From: Brachionus rotundiformis
Taxonomy: Eukaryota; Rotifera; Eurotatoria; Ploima; Brachionidae
Direction of reading: 5' to 3'
Assembly: GCA_016802295.1 (NCBI GenBank)
Contig: JAESIW010000020.1
Coordinates: 483,653 to 547,652, forward strand
Length of the DNA: 64,000 nt
The notes beneath the pieces were generated by a model, which did not search any database, was not told where the DNA came from, and saw only the letters and a program-made list of their open reading frames with translations. Made by a program: the position numbers and the translations under genes. This document shows positions 42,331-54,086 of this stretch, in pieces. Within the stretch, counting starts at the first letter, position 1; each line of letters opens with the position of its first letter.

Positions 42331-43480
42331 TTTATTTATTTTTTAATTGACGCCTCGTAGGCGATGCTTAAAATACAAAGGAAATAAAGAAAAAAAAGAA
42401 AAAAACATAACCAGTTATATAAGTCAAGTTAAATAAGTTTGTGTTCTAAATTTTGAAATTATATTTCTAGTTTTCTTACATAATTTAGATAATTATTTAT
42501 AATTTAAAAACAAAAATACAAGAGAAAAATAAAATATAAAAGAACTAATAATGTTTTTTCTTTAAATCGAGCTCAGTTAATAAGATAAAGTAAGTTCGGC
42601 TAACATTTTTTTGTATTCAGGGATTTCAATGTAATCAAGACATACTCTTTTTGAGTTACTAATGGTTGTATTGTTTTTTTCCATTAAGGTATCTTTGATT
42701 TCTTTTTTGCCATCATTAAATAGTCCTTTTCTTCACACTCTATGTTCTCAAAAATCTCTTATTCTCTTCTCCTGATTTTTTGCTTAGTTGTTGGGTTTCA
42801 TTTAATTCGACTCCATCTATAATTTTTTGGTCAATTTGTTATTTAATGCTCTTTTAAAGAAACCAAGTTTTCTTTTTTTTAGATTTAATTCAATTTTTTT
42901 AAGTCCGATTGCTTAGAGTAATGATGTTGTTCGTGATTTATTGTTTAAATTTAACAACTTTTTTATAATTGTACCTTCTGTTGTTAGTATTTTTCTAGTT
43001 TAATTTTTATTTAAAACATAATTTTCGAGGTCATAAGTCAAGACTGGTCTAACAAAAGTTTTATACAGGTGAGTTTTTATTTTTAGTTTTTCATTGTCAC
43101 ATTCTAGTTTTTTGATTGATATTGACGCTTTAAAAGCCGATATAGTTCTTGATTCTTCTTTATCGTTATTATTATTTTTTCTATTAAGATAAATTCCAAG
43201 ATATTTTATTTTTTCAATTTTTTTTATTTATTCGCCGTACTTTTTGGTGCATTTTTTTTATTTTATTTTTTTCCAAAAATTATAAATTGTGTCTTATCCG
43301 GATAAAATTTTATTTAATTTTTTTTAACATATCTTTCGCATATATTGATGGCTTTCTGTAATTCTTCTGGGCTTGTTGTTAGTAGTAGAATATCATCAGC
43401 ATACATTACTACGCCAGTATAGACACCAAAGGAATGGGCTCCGATGCTTTTTAATTCTAATCAAAATGGATCAGAAAAAT
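42320..43480 (-). mobile_element. Decayed LINE of a second type with (TAAA)n tail
   Basis: The minus strand reads IGAHSFGVYTGVVMYADDIL, LLTTSPEELQKAINICERYV, FYPDKTQFIIFGK, then IKTHLYKTFVRPVLTYDLEN. The catalytic YADD lies at about 43398. Many stops. The 3' end has a CGCCTACGAGGCG hairpin (about 42345-42360) and an (AAAT)n tail at 42319-42342. It is different from the (CTA)n family. Confidence 0.8.
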
Positions 43481-45960
43481 TAATTTTCAATGTATATTAT
43501 ATAAAATAAAATTAATATTTTACTTCCAGTCGGAAAAATGCTTGGCAATTTTTGTTAAAATTTTTTTAAGTTTTTTACGTTTAAAAACTTTATATCTGTT
43601 AAATTCGGTAAAAACTTGAATATTTTTAGATTTTTTCGAATATCAAAGAAATTATTTTCTGAATTGCATTGAAAAAAACTATTTTTATCAATTAATTGAA
43701 TATATGGACGCACTTTTAGTAATTTCAAAAAAATTAATAAAAAAATTTCGCAAATGAAAATTTTCTGAAAGAATGCACAAAAAAATAAAAAAATTATGCC
43801 TTTATAAGATATATATTAAAGATTAAATTAATGAAAGGAAACAGATAGTACAAAATTGTATTGCTTTAGAATTTCATTCCTTTTAAAGACTGGGTATTGT
43901 CTAAAAACTAGTTTCTATTTGTATCTCTCATTTAGACGAATTGACTGATACCGAATTTGTTTTTTTTGGAAACTTTTTGATGAAATAACGCTATTGAAAG
44001 TAATTGTTATTTGAAAAGAAACCTTTGATAACTCAAGGAGAGAGCCATTTAAGTCCCCTTTTAGCATAAAGAATAAATTTAGAAAGAACTCATTGAGAGG
44101 AAACGATCAAAATGATACCCAAATTGTCATGATTGAAAACATTTTTTTTCAAAATGCTTATTTTGGAACTTTTTTGATCATTTATTTTTCAAATGACTTA
44201 TTAAGCTTCTTATTCGTAGGATTTAACGTCAGAGAGAACTCAAGTATTATATAAATGGGTTACATTTGGTTACTGTTGTTAAGATTATCTATTAAAAATT
44301 GATTAAAAAATAAATTTTTTTGTAGTAAGATTATCTTAAATTTTTGAATAAAAAATTTAACGAAAAATTAGCAAATAAGATAATTTTTTTTAAATTACTA
44401 AATTTAGGTGATGCAAGGTAAAAAAATACAAAGAACTATTAATTTTTAATACATAATTTTACATAACTTCACTTCCATGGAAAAAAATTTAAATATTTTC
44501 TTGATTCGAGTCGATTCCTGGGCTTCTATTTTGGATTTTGTATTAAAATTAGCAAACATCTTAATTTGAATTCATTATTTGTATTGGCTCGAGCTGATTC
44601 TTTGTCTTCAATATTCACTTCTCTATTGACATGAGCTCGAGCCGTTTCTCAACATCTTAATTTAAAGTCATTATTTGTATTGGCTCGAGCTGATTCTTTG
44701 CCTTCAATATTCACTTCTCTATTTACATGAGCTCGATCCTAAAAATCGCACGCAATTTTTAGTCTGCCCGCATAGTAATTCGTGTAACAATTAATTAACA
44801 ATCAATTATTATTTAACAAATTAGAATGTGTACAATTAATTATAATGTGGACAATTAATTAACAAATTAGAATTTAATTTTTACTATTATTTAAAGTTAT
44901 AAATTTTACAATGATAATTTTTTATTATTTGAACGTCAACTTACATTTTGTGTCCGAAACAACTAAATCTTATTTTATTTTCACAGCTAATAAGCAATTT
45001 TTCATTAGTGAATTAAAATAGATAACCAAAGTGTTCTTTAAATATGTATCAATTTGTTGATCTGATTGATAGGAATCGATTGATAATCATTTTGTCAAGA
45101 TTTTCAACAATTTGGGTTACTTAGAACACTTTTAATTCGCAATTACTCAAGATGCAGACTTTATCAGCTTTACTTTAAATTTCATTCAAGTCCGAATATT
45201 CTACCAAGAATATATTTTAAATACATCTCATTGATAGGAATCGATTGATACCAATTTTATCATATTTAAGATCCGATTAGACTGAGCTAGAACGATTAAA
45301 ACTAACATTTTCTATAAATTCAAACTTTGGCAGCTCGCAATAACAGTCATTCATCTCCGAATATATAACCAAGCATATTTTTAAAAAGATCTCATTGAAT
45401 GAAATCGTTTGATACCAAATTTAAGTAAATTCCTTGCGTTCAGACAGATTTGCCAAAGAAGCCGTTCCTCAAAAATACCAATTTTGGAACCTCATAGTTT
45501 GTACCAATCTTGTCCGATTTTTCTACCAAGCATAGATTCAGATAGATCTCGTCAAAATCTACAAAATGATACCCATATCGCCATAATTTTGAAACATTAT
45601 TTTTTCAAAGTGGTATTTTTGGAACAATTTTTTACCAAATGCCTTCGACGTATAATCAAAAAAAACAGCACCACGTTTAGTTTGGCATCGAGAGCTATCT
45701 AAAAACATATAATATGTTGTGAAAAAAAGTCATTTGAAATTTGACCAAATTTGGTAAAAAACCCACCATTTTGAACCAATGTGCGGCCAAGAGATTAAGC
45801 GCAATGAGTTTGCCCGATTTTGCCTGACCAATGCGAGCCTATGTGGAACAAAATGCGACATAGTTTAGGTAGATGCGATGCGCGGTCTAATAGATCCTGA
45901 CATTCTACGTTATTCATTCCCTTTTTCACCCTTGTCAATTTAATATAATCTAAAAAATTA
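43481..45960. repeat. Gene-free region with degenerate and tandem repeats
   Basis: A 97-bp unit occurs twice in tandem at 44555-44651 and 44652-44748 (TTGGCTCGAGCTGATTCTTTG, TTCAATATTCACTTCTCTAT). Around it, a looser motif recurs: CTCATTGA-(G/A)-AATCG-TTGATACC-AAT-TT, at about 43930, 44092, 45070, 45230, 45395 and 45550, often about 160-180 bp apart. This suggests an old satellite-like array. No gene is supported. Confidence 0.55.
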
Positions 45961-45966
45961 TTTTGA

Positions 45967-46065
45967 TAATAAAAATGAAGCTTTACTTTTTGTATCTACA
46001 TCAGAAGAATCATTTAGGTTTGAAAGATGGAACAAAGTATGTTGCAGAATTTTTTAAATATAAAT
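45967..46065 (+). mobile_element. Partial MITE
   Basis: AGCTTTACTTTTTGTATCTACATCAG and AACAAAGTATGTTGCAGAAT match, in inverse and direct parts, the interior and right arm of the 61851-62189 element. A short rearranged relic. Confidence 0.5.
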
Positions 46066-46149
46066 TAAATAAATATAACTTTTTAATTTTTTTTCAATAT
46101 TTTGTCAGTTTAATTTTTTTTTAATTAGTAAAAAATTACAAACTGATCA

Positions 46150-46527
46150 GTATTTTAAACAAGTTTGCCCGGATCGGTTAGGATCTGATGGTTCGCGGTT
46201 TACGGATGGTCCTCTTGACCTTTTCAAGCTTATCTTCAGCTTGTATTATACGAGTTTCGGCGTTTCGTCTTCTCTTCTGCTCCTCTGTATATCGACGACG
46301 GCAATAAGGCGCTCTTGGGATCCAATGGTGTGGTTTGTCCTCTCGAGGAACTTTGCTTTTTCTGCATGGTACCAGATCGGCTTACCATCATTGTCCACTA
46401 TCGTCTTCTTGGACCACTGTGCAGCTCCTGACTCGATGTCGTTCACCGTAGCAAGGAGTCTCCGACCTTCGAAAGTTAGTGAATTTATAAATTCGACTGC
46501 TTCACCGTAACGGTCAGTTCTTTCCAT
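46150..46527 (-). pseudogene. GC-rich frameshifted ORF, unknown
   Basis: A 93-aa frame on the minus strand (GEAVEFINSLTFEGRRLLAT, KPIWYHAEKAKFLERTNHTI). A coding-like stretch in another frame continues it (NAETRIIQAEDKLEKVKRTI, ending KPRTIRS and stop near 46160). One shift near 46260 would connect them. GC content is far above the window average. The family is not recognised; mobile or recently acquired origin is possible. Confidence 0.4.
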
Positions 46528-46559
46528 ACGACAGAACGCGATGTACGTTGTTTCATTGT

Positions 46560-47503
46560 GCTGCTTTCACATTTCTGGGACTTTTACGGTGATATTACGA
46601 ATATAAATATCGTATATCGTTGGAGGCCATTATTTTAATATTTGTGTTTTTTATTCTTTTAAATTTTATAATTTTTAAAATAATTATTTAGATTTAAATC
46701 TTTAATTTCAAACGTTGTTATTATTAACAACAATTTTGTCTGATAATTACAAGACTTTAGTAAGGATCTTTTGGAAATATCATCCTCAATATGAGATTAT
46801 TCTGGACAGCCTCTCCTCATTTTTTTTAATAAATTAACATAATAGTTGGTCAGGTAGCTTTGATTGACGAGTCGATCTTCTTTAGTTTGATTTTAGGCAA
46901 CGGTTTTTCTTTTTTTTGATTTTTCTAAGCCTAAACCCGACATCTGAGCCATTTTCACTTCAAGACACATTTCTTTATATACACATACAAACAGGACAAC
47001 AATTGTACGCTTGTTGATGGTATTCTATATCGTCAAAGTGAAGAATAAGTAATGGTTTGACATAATTTGTCTCAACCCGAACATCTCTACCACGACCAGT
47101 TTTTTTAGTTAAATCATATCCAATCCATTTATTAAATTATTAATTGTTAATAAAATTATTTAAAAAAGTAAAACACAGAATTATTTAAATTAAATTTTTT
47201 AAATTATTATACAAAATCTGAGAAAATCAAATTATCCTTAAAAAATGTTCAATTAATTTTGTAAAGATTTTTCAATTATTAATTTTTTTCCCCTTTATTC
47301 TCGGCAAATTTTGCCCATTAAAGATCTCTAAAATGATAATAATTCAAATTTAATTGTATAAATTGGTTTATAAAATATATCAAATGGCAAAAATTCAATA
47401 CAAATAGCGTATTGTTCGTAATAAAATATGTATTAGAAAATTCGTAAATAAGTTTTTTCGAAATTTGATTAAATTTAACCAATTTATCGGCATCGCCTGG
47501 TAT
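46560..47503. other. No gene recognised
   Basis: AT-rich, with a short coding-like patch near 46995-47035 (NCTLVDGILYRQSEE) that vaguely resembles a Ty3-type integrase N-terminus. Too short to call. Confidence 0.35.
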
Positions 47504-48883
47504 TCATACTTTGTCCTTTCTGCAATTGTCCACAAAAATGACAATAACTTGAAAAAGCATTTCAACTAATTCAGCAAGTGTCAAAAAACTCACGCCCAAA
47601 AAAAGTCCCAGCTGGCCGCCTAGATTGCCAAGCATTGAGCTAAAATCTTGTTCTGGCAATTCATCAATTCTTTGAATATTGCTCGAATCAAAATAGACAT
47701 TCAATGACACCACACTGTCTTTCACCTGTTGAAATGATATGTTGCCATATGGAAATCTGGACCTAAATGTCTTGTTGGACAAAAGATATTTTGCATAAGA
47801 ATAACTTGGATAACTAGAAGAACTTTTAAAAATATTAAAATAACTAAAATCGCATTCAATTGGACATTCAGTTGAACATGGCCCATAAAAGATGGTCAAA
47901 TTTTCTTTTTCGCATCTTAATCTTTTATAAGATGATGTAAAGTTTAAAGCTTCACATTTGGGAGTGTTTTTTTGAATGGCCTTGGTAATAGAACAATTCA
48001 AAATACATATTTTTTGTTTGTAACTTCCACTGATATCAAATGCGTTTCTGTACGAAACTGAGTCAAACTCGTTTCGGTTTGAAGTATTAACCACACAATT
48101 ACTGTAGGGACTTGGCAATTTATTGATGGTTACTTTATTCAGGATAAAATTGGTTTCAGCTCCGGTTGGAATGTAAAGACCCTCTTCGAAATATAAAGGT
48201 GGTGATGTGCGATTATGGACCACAATCAGAGCGCCGTATCCTTTTACCCAACACGGCTGGTACTCAGGCGCGCCAGTGAACAGTTCTAACTGCAAACCAT
48301 TGTTTATTCCAGGTTTTTTGTATTTTTCTATTGGTATTGGGTGACCAGTTGAGTTTTTTCCATAGTTGAAACTGAAGCAGTTTCCGAAATAGGACGTTCT
48401 TAGTGGAAAAAAGTTGTTTGGATCACATGGCTTGCCGTCATATTGGCAAGAGATTAATAATTTGTCCAAAGTAAAGCCTCTGAGAGCTGGCGATTGAGTG
48501 CTAAGCACTTTGGTCATTTGAATGTTACAACTTTTACTGTTGAAGTCATCTGTGTAGAGAAATGATTCATTCAGCAATTTGGTCACATTGTTCAAATTTT
48601 CATCTATGGTAAAATCATTTGGATTAATGTTACAAAATGTTACAGCTGGAAATTCATGGTCGAATGATTGCACTATTTCCATTTTGACAATGACATTAAA
48701 CTGCAAGTAATTGATGATTATCAGCACAACTGAGGACACACAGTATGCAAAAAATGCCAAAAAAGCAACAATCCAAAAGATTCGCACAGAAATATTTTTG
48801 GCTCTCAAAGCGTTTGGTATGCCATGGATAGTGCTTGACTCAGCTATTTCTTTAAGCTTTTGAGCGTACTTTTTTCTAGACAT
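47504..48883 (-). CDS. DEG/ENaC-family cation channel, copy 2
   Basis: A 459-aa intronless frame, about 90% identical to the 32419-33831 gene. HG motif at 20-21, TM1 about 33-58, a cysteine-rich ectodomain and TM2 with the GVS filter (430-432). Most differences are in the ectodomain (such as the EDKFGAL/VKGYGAL region) and in the last 20 residues, where copy 2 ends early as DNCRKDKV. The ectodomain changes could alter ligand or pH response (inference). The cytoplasmic end lost the KKPLPK tail of copy 1. Confidence 0.92.
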   Translation of the reverse strand: MSRKKYAQKLKEIAESSTIHGIPNALRAKNISVRIFWIVAFLAFFAYCVSSVVLIIINYLQFNVIVKMEIVQSFDHEFPAVTFCNINPNDFTIDENLNNVTKLLNESFLYTDDFNSKSCNIQMTKVLSTQSPALRGFTLDKLLISCQYDGKPCDPNNFFPLRTSYFGNCFSFNYGKNSTGHPIPIEKYKKPGINNGLQLELFTGAPEYQPCWVKGYGALIVVHNRTSPPLYFEEGLYIPTGAETNFILNKVTINKLPSPYSNCVVNTSNRNEFDSVSYRNAFDISGSYKQKICILNCSITKAIQKNTPKCEALNFTSSYKRLRCEKENLTIFYGPCSTECPIECDFSYFNIFKSSSSYPSYSYAKYLLSNKTFRSRFPYGNISFQQVKDSVVSLNVYFDSSNIQRIDELPEQDFSSMLGNLGGQLGLFLGVSFLTLAELVEMLFQVIVIFVDNCRKDKV

Positions 48884-49370
48884 TTTTGACTAACTTTAAA
48901 AGTTCATTTCTTAAATACCAAGAGATGGTCTGATCCTAATTTATGCGAATTTTACCAAAATTTGCTAAGCTTTCATATCGGCTTTTTTTAATAAAATTTA
49001 ACTATGAATTTCCTGTTCAAAGCTTTTTAAAATTTTTTAAAATTTATGTAATTTTCCTATCAATAAGTAAACTAGTCTTTCTATTAAATTACTAAAATGA
49101 AGAAAAAACTAATTGTTTTGAATTGTTTGTCTTGATTTGTTCAAGGGATTTACTAAGCAAAGTCTATTGTTTTTTTATAAAAGAGATCAGAATTTTAATT
49201 TCCTTTATGGAAAAAAGCTGTAATATTAAATGGGGAAATGCATTAAAATTTGATTATTTTTAAATTAAAAGATACACTTTTATGGATTTGAGATAAATAA
49301 ACATATCATAATAAGAACTTATGTTAAAATCATTCTATATTAAGCAAATAGAAACATATTTATTTGATTC
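48884..49370 (-). promoter_or_regulatory. Duplicated upstream region of DEG/ENaC 2
   Basis: Starts almost identical to 33832 onwards, then diverges by small indels. The last shared block is GCAAATAGAAACATATTTAT (about 49343). Confidence 0.55.
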
Positions 49371-49800
49371 TAAAACTTTTATAAAAAAATTGGTACTGGA
49401 AATTTGGTATTTGAAAATTTACCAAACACTCCATAAGCAAAAACCTCTTTAGAATGTTGAAAACCGAGGATGAATTCAAAATTTAAAGAGACAAAATTGC
49501 TTCATCAGACTACTGAGTAGAGTTGACAATCAATAGATTTATTAAATCGATTAAGTAATTTAATAAAATAAAATTACAATTCGAAAGAAAAATTCTGAAT
49601 CAAATATACCAAATTATCTGATATTTTACTAGCTCTTACTTGACCTATTTTCAATGAAAATAGTAAGATCCAGTATATGCAAAAAATTAAAATAACAGCA
49701 AATCTTTTACAATGTAAATTAAAAAAAAAATTTTGGTCCTAAGATAAAGATTTTTTTCTATGTTGGTGTAAGAAAAGACCAATAAGCTTTTCCATATTTC
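49371..49800. other. No gene recognised
   Basis: AT-rich spacer before the LINE 3' end. Confidence 0.4.
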
Positions 49801-49802
49801 AA

Positions 49803-50222
49803 TGTCTTCTTCTTCTATCTTCTACTCCCAGGGGAGCATAAGGCGTCCACACGTTCCCTCCATTCTACCCTATCCTTAGCGACAATTTCTGCTTGTCCCC
49901 ACGTGAGTTTCATCACTCTCAGATCTCTTTCAACTGTTCTCCTCCAGGTCAACTTTGGTCTTCCAGCATTTCTCTTTCCTTGAGGTGTCCAAATTAGTGC
50001 AACTCTAGGAATTCTGTCTGCTGACATTCTAAGAACATGACCAAGCCACTTAAGTCGTCTTCTGCGTATTATGTTTCGCATTGGCTCGGACCTTGATCTG
50101 TTGTACAGCTCCTCATTTGTAATAACTTTCGGATAGAAGATTCTTAAAATTTTTCTTAAGCAATTGTTATGGCTTACTGTTTTAACAAAATAGTTAAATT
50201 TTAACTTAATTTTATGCATCAT
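49803..50222 (-). mobile_element. LINE 3' end, third type
   Basis: The minus frame reads IIRRRRLKWLGHVLRMSADR, KRNAGRPKLTWRRTVERDLR, LTWGQAEIVAKDRVEWRERV and DALCSPGSRR. This is the well-known C-terminus of a common animal endonuclease-reverse transcriptase LINE. It ends with a CTTCTTCTT tract. The last 135 codons are open; the rest is lost. Confidence 0.85.
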
Positions 50223-50672
50223 TAAAAAAAAAACAAAAAAGCATTAAATTGGTGCCATTAATGAATCCTTGATAACATAACGAATAACACTTAAGTAATA
50301 AAAAATAGCGAAAAATTATATTCCATGATAAATACAGGAGTTTTATTTTCAATGAAATAAAAAGATGAACGATCTTGTAAAAGGACGGTTTTTGAACGGT
50401 ATAAATGCCGTTCAAAAAATTTTTCTAAATTTTTTTTTAAATTCAGAAATAAAAAAAATTGAAAACCAAAATTTCGATACATTGAACATTAAATTTTCTT
50501 TTGCTTGCCATTTTTCAATAATTTTTTTATCTAAATTTTTAAAATTTTCATTTTGAACTGTTTTTCGAAAACAAAGAAAGAATCATTGAAAGTTACTGAT
50601 CAAATGATCAAGAGAGGAATTGAATTAAACAATGTTCAAGAAAATTTCCGAAAAGTCTACGATGAAGCATTC
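50223..50672. other. Flank of the hAT insertion with coding-like remnant
   Basis: Contains a perfect hairpin TTTTTGAACGG / CCGTTCAAAAA (about 50389-50421). The plus frame from about 50570 reads KVTDQMIKRGIELNNVQENF and runs into the hAT insertion site, ending at a stop soon after it on the far side (54094). The host sequence may have been coding. Confidence 0.35.
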
Positions 50673-50680
50673 ATTCCAAC
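50673..50680. repeat. hAT target-site duplication, left
   Basis: ATTCCAAC, identical to 54079-54086. Eight bases is the usual duplication length of hAT transposons. Confidence 0.9.
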
Positions 50681-53600
50681 CATACTTTCACAATTGAAAA
50701 AAGTTGAGTGTTGAGTTTGAGTGTGATTGTCACACTCAGACTTGACACTCGAACTCAACACTCAGAAAAATTAAGTGTTACACTCGATTCCAAAACTCGA
50801 AAATTCACCATAATCAAGTATAATATTAAGAATTAATAATTTTCAAAATTTTATTTTATTAAATAGATATTTATAAAATAAAGTTTAGTTTTTAAATAAT
50901 TGCTTAGGTCATAAAATCTATGTATGTGTAAAGTTATAGGTCTTATTCAAAATCCAATAAATCAGCATTGACTCTAATTATTGTTTTATGAATAAAATTT
51001 TTAGCCTTTATATGCTGACTTCTTTTGCTACTTACCACTCCACAAATACTAAAAAACCTTTCTATAAATGCACTCGATACTGAGATAGAAAATATTTTTC
51101 TGGCTACTTCACTCAAAATTGGTAATCTATGTGAATTAGTGCTCCAAAATGTTGCTGTTGATTTAGATAATTCACTTTGATTGTTAATTAAATCGAAAAA
51201 CAAATCTTTTTCTCGAGTTATCTTCTCTTTTATTGATAATCTACTTCGATCAATTTGTGTCTCGTATGGCCTATAATTCACAAAAGTCTTAAAAACTTGA
51301 CTATCGTTTCTTGTATAAGGCCTACTCTGTGTTTCAGTTGATCTATTTGAATTTTGAGACCGACGCGCTTCAGTATATTCATTATCATATAAGAACAAAA
51401 TGGTTTCTGTAAACGAATCTATTGCCTTTTGTTTAAACTCAAAACTAAACTCTTGATCAAGCCATAATTCTAATTTTGAAACATTTAAAATTGCAGCTAG
51501 CAAATAAATTTTCGATTCAAGCTCAAATTTGAACCGCTCTTTGAATGTACTTAAAATTTTTTCAATAAAACTTTTCAAATTTCCTCGTTCTTGATCAGGC
51601 CTTAACGAAGAATAAATTATCACAATCAAAGTAGGCAAAAGATCACCAATATGCCAATCAGATTTTTGCGAAAAAATCGAGAAAATATAAATTGGGTGTA
51701 ATATTTTTAAATATCGAATTATTTTACTTTTAGCTACTGGACATGGATTTTGTGTGGTAAACAAGTTTTTTTCATAGGCTTGAAAAAAAGTTACTAACAT
51801 AAGGTAAGATGACGACCATCTAGTGCCATTTTCACATCTTAGTTTAGCTTTTTTGGCACTAAAATCATACGACAACACAGTTGATCTTCTTATAGATGAC
51901 GCAAAACGCGATAACCGAGAAAGTATTCTTACAAATGTTTTAATAGATTTAATTGATGATCGAATAGCCAAATTAATTTTATGTGCAGCGCATGAATATC
52001 TTGGAACGTTATTTGTACCGAGTCGAATATTAAGAACATTCGAGTCATCGTTAATTATATTTAAATCAGGATCGTTTAAATCATTATATTCTTCCTCAGC
52101 TTCGTCATCATCATCATCGGCACTATCTGATTCTTGTAAAACAGATAAATTAAAATAATCACTAGCTTCTGGAAATAATTGATCAATTTCTCTATCGACC
52201 TCGTTAATGTTATGAGCTAATTCATCCATATTAGAATTTGCTTCAGATTCACCTTCTCCGCTTGACAATTCATAACTCTCTTCAAGTATTTCATCTTCAG
52301 ACTCAGATTCATCTTCACCTGAAACTTCGTAGTCTTCATCACTACTATCTTCATCACCAAATATTAGTGGATCTTCAGTCTCGTTATTCTCCGAGTAACC
52401 ATTTGCTTGTATATCTTCGTTTTCTATATTAGTATCGAACAAATAATTTTCATTTTGTCCAAATAATCTTGTTAAAGATGATGCTCCGTCGCAAACAACA
52501 CCACAAATCTTTTTCTTGTCAAAGTCATAACCATTTACTATTTCTTCGATTGCTGCTTTAATACTTTCAGCATTTGAACCACCATTCAACTCTACCATTC
52601 CAATAACTCGTATTTCTTTTTTAAAATTTTTATAAACCATCGAAGCGGCAAGTGCCAAAAAGTTTTTCATTCCCATATCAGTCCAAGTATCTGTAATCAA
52701 ACAGATTGAACAAGCTTCCTTAAGTTTATCCTCAATTTTTATCTTTAATAATTTAAATACCCGCGGCATTATCGAATTCGTAAAAGAATTTGGATGAGGT
52801 AAAATTTTACCTAAAAGAATTCTTAAATATTTGTTTTTGAGTTGACTTATTGCATTATTAGATGTTAAAAAATATTTTACTAATAAAATATTTTTTTCGC
52901 TTAGATTGTCAAACTTTCTACCACGTTTTGTCCAATTCCTATATGATTTAAACCAATTTTCTAAGTCGGGATGGAAATTCTGAAGATGTTGGTTTAAATT
53001 AGATGTTGAGCCAATTTTCGCTTTAAATATTTTTCCACATTTTATGCATTTAAAATCAATATTTTTATCAGGTCTTCGGTTATAAGTTGATTTGAAATGA
53101 AAAAAATTCAAAATTGGTGTATAATTCTTCACTTTTGCACCAATTTTTACTTTTTTAAAATCAAATTTGTTTTCAAGACTTTTTTGAATAATACGATCAC
53201 ATTTTCTTTTATCTTAGAATTTAAATTTAAAATTTTAGAAATAATTGGTAAGGTATGCCATTTTTTCTCTAACACTCTGTATTTAATTTTTAACTTAAAA
53301 CTTTCTTTAGCTCAAATAATAAAAAATATTACCTTCTTCTGTCATAACATAATCGGTAACATCTCGATTATCTTCTAATCTTGATCTGGTTGAAGAAATA
53401 GAAGCTTGAATCGATGTTTGCGTCGAATCATTTGAGCTAATTGTTGGTTCACTATATTGAGATTCGTTTTCAGGTAAATTCGAATTGCTATTTTGAGAAC
53501 TTAGAGCCTCAACATCTAATTGGCGTCTCCGACTACGAGTAGTGACACCTTCTTGAATAGAAATAGAATCGATTGAAGGTGATCTCCGAGCAATTGAGTT

Positions 53601-54078
53601 TACAACACAAATTCCTCTACCTCGCCTGTGATTTAAGGATAAATTAGACTCATTATTGATTTGATCTCCTCTTTCTACAGGAATCACGGCAGCTCTAGCT
53701 CCAGCTGTACCTCTAGCACTACCTCTGGGCCTACCTCTGGGTCTTCCTCCTCCAATAGGGGGTAAATTTGAATTCATTTTCTTATTTTTTTTTTATAATA
53801 CTAAAAATATTTAAATGTTCTTCTTAGATTTTGCAAAAGAAAAAAATATGATTATATATTTTCGAAATTTAAAAGCAAAATTTTTTAATTAACTTAACAA
53901 AATATTGAATTTAAAAAAATTTTTAAATTACAACTTTTCAATTAAATATTTTAAGTGTATCGAGTTTTGGAATCGAGTGTAACACTTAATTTTTCTGAGT
54001 GTTGAGTTCGAGTGTCAAGTCTGAGTGTGACATTCACACTCAAACTCAACACTCAACTTTTTTAGATGTGAAAGTATG
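50681..54078 (-). mobile_element. Complete autonomous hAT transposon
   Basis: A 3,398-bp element. The TIRs are about 120 bp (50681-50800 and 53960-54078, starting CATACTTTCACA) and it is flanked by ATTCCAAC on both sides. The TIRs contain an internal palindrome of GAGTGTTGAGTT/AACTCAACACTC type. A single two-exon transposase gene inside is open from start to stop. Intact ends, duplication and reading frame suggest recent activity. Confidence 0.93.
50943..53777 (-). CDS. hAT transposase
   Basis: Exon 1 is 53333-53777, the intron 53132-53332 (201 nt, GTAATA..AAAAG), and exon 2 50943-53131, giving 877 aa. Exon 1 encodes a Gly/Arg/Ser-rich basic N-terminus (GGGRPRGRPRGSARG). Exon 2 starts with a BED-type zinc finger (C-x2-C-x16-H-x4-H, in FKCIKC...NQHLQNFH). 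The RNase-H core follows: first Asp in LITDTWTD, second in GVVCDGASS, an inserted all-helical region with a long Asp/Glu-rich tract and the CAAHKINL motif, and the catalytic Glu in SSAFIERFFS. The hATC dimerisation domain ends the protein. It cuts and pastes the element. The exon join is inferred from matching phase and splice sites. Confidence 0.88.
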
Positions 54079-54086
54079 ATTCCAAC
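54079..54086. repeat. hAT target-site duplication, right
   Basis: ATTCCAAC, matching 50673-50680. Confidence 0.9.

Noticed and set aside
45409..45702. 97-codon plus frame
   Set aside because: It lies inside the degenerate repeat array and has no family signature.
46995..47040. Short peptide resembling a Ty3-type integrase start
   Set aside because: About 15 residues only, with stops on both sides; not enough to call a retroelement.
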